Source: Planctomycetaceae bacterium
GTDB lineage: Bacteria > Planctomycetota > Planctomycetia > Pirellulales > Thermoguttaceae
Direction: 5' to 3'
DNA length: 14,437 bases
Assembly (NCBI GenBank): GCA_009783865.1
Contig: WRCR01000042.1
Location: 1-14,437 of the forward strand
Shown here: positions 14,007 through 14,437 of the stretch, in pieces
Numbering within the stretch: position 1 is the first letter of the stretch
How the letters are laid out: every line of letters starts with the position of its first letter
Notes under the pieces: model-generated
Seen by the model: the letters and a program-made list of their open reading frames with translations, nothing else
Told to the model about the DNA's origin: nothing
Databases searched by the model: none
Made by a program: the position numbers and the translations under genes

Positions 14007-14437
14007 ATGCAGCCGTTTTTACCGATGTCCCCCGAAGAAGTCCAACAGCGGAACTGGGACTCCGTTGACATCGTCTTCGTCACCGGCGACGCATACGTTG
14101 ACCATCCGTCCTTCGCAAACGGATTACTAACCCGCCTGCTGGAAGCCGAAGGATACAAAGTTGCCGTTCTCGCTCAACCGGATTGGCATTCCGCCGAACC
14201 GTGGAGGCAGTTCGGCAAACCGAATTTAGCATACTGCATTTCCGCCGGCAATATGGATTCAATGGTGAATCATTACACCGCTAACCGGAAAATGCGGAAC
14301 GAAGATGCCTATAGTCCAAACGGTACAATCGGATTGCGTCCCGACCGCGCAACACTTGCTTATTGTCAGCGGGCAAGAGAAGCGTATCCGGGCGAATGTG
14401 CAATCATTGCCGGCGGTATCGAATCGAGTTTGCGGCG
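14007..14437 (+). CDS. ygiQ: YgiQ family radical SAM protein, N-terminal part (3' partial)
   Basis: The first 143 codons are present and run off the window. They match the conserved start of the YgiQ (UPF0313) family: PFLPMSPEEV, then WDSVDIVFVTGDAYVDHPSF, AQPDWHS, GKPNLAYCISAGNMDSMVNHYTANRK, DAYSPNGTIGLRPDRATLAY and AGGIESSLRR. This is the N-terminal cobalamin-binding-like domain that precedes the radical SAM CxxxCxxC cluster domain, which lies beyond the window. The molecular function of YgiQ is not established. The ATG at 14007 has a weak AGAG upstream. The start agrees with homologs that lack the ~25-residue extension seen in the E. coli protein. The gene has its own TATAAT and is unrelated to its upstream neighbour. 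Confidence 0.93.
   Translation, partial: MQPFLPMSPEEVQQRNWDSVDIVFVTGDAYVDHPSFANGLLTRLLEAEGYKVAVLAQPDWHSAEPWRQFGKPNLAYCISAGNMDSMVNHYTANRKMRNEDAYSPNGTIGLRPDRATLAYCQRAREAYPGECAIIAGGIESSLR

Noticed and set aside
13820..14068. 82-codon + strand ORF before ygiQ
   Set aside because: TTG start without a ribosome binding site. It overlaps the ygiQ start out of frame, and the ygiQ frame matches a known family.

Overview
This window reads as a piece of a planctomycete chromosome (phylum Planctomycetota), probably a moderate-GC heterotroph. The strongest taxonomic marker is a DUF1559-type pilin-like protein with an N-terminal prepilin segment and a C-terminal H-X9-DG motif, a family greatly expanded in that phylum. 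A sigma-70 factor with a long acidic N-terminus, an exported aldose 1-epimerase and many short tight-loop palindromes between genes fit the same picture. The lineage below phylum cannot be fixed from sequence reading alone.

Layout. Bases 1-157 hold the 3' end of a small membrane protein gene on the + strand. Bases 158-577 are non-coding or decayed, with a duplicated 23-bp palindrome and a possible frameshifted small membrane ORF on the - strand. Next come two - strand housekeeping genes: a class I aminotransferase (578-1771) and the primary-type sigma factor (1873-3444, TTG start). A 725-bp AT-rich intergenic region follows, holding the divergent promoter area and a roughly 100-bp imperfect palindrome. 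On the + strand there is then a sugar-metabolism block: xylose isomerase (4170-5486), a small dubious membrane ORF lying across an antisense HNH-endonuclease-like fragment and a cluster of palindromes (5540-5970), an exported galactose mutarotase (6128-7321), a TIM-barrel sugar isomerase/epimerase (7377-8417) and the DUF1559 protein (8458-9513). The last three are closely spaced and probably co-transcribed from a good promoter at 6041-6069.

The DUF1559 gene overlaps tail-to-tail by 23 bp with a - strand gene (9491-11302) for an exported glycoside-hydrolase-like protein of no family I can name with certainty. That gene is divergent from a large lipoprotein gene (11507-13540) with a degenerate transglutaminase-like middle domain. 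Each has a recognisable promoter in the 204-bp gap between them. Downstream, 13541-13647 keeps only the junction of a Phd/VapC-type toxin-antitoxin operon. The window ends inside a YgiQ-family radical SAM gene (from 14007).

Functionally, the + strand block looks suited to taking in and isomerising aldoses such as xylose or galactose released from polysaccharide. The mutarotase acts outside the cytoplasm and the two isomerases inside. The exported hydrolase-like protein could supply sugars, but that is inference from proximity. I see no complete, clearly novel multi-gene defence or mobile system. The most unusual material is the density of unrelated tight-loop palindromes and gene remnants in the spaces between genes.
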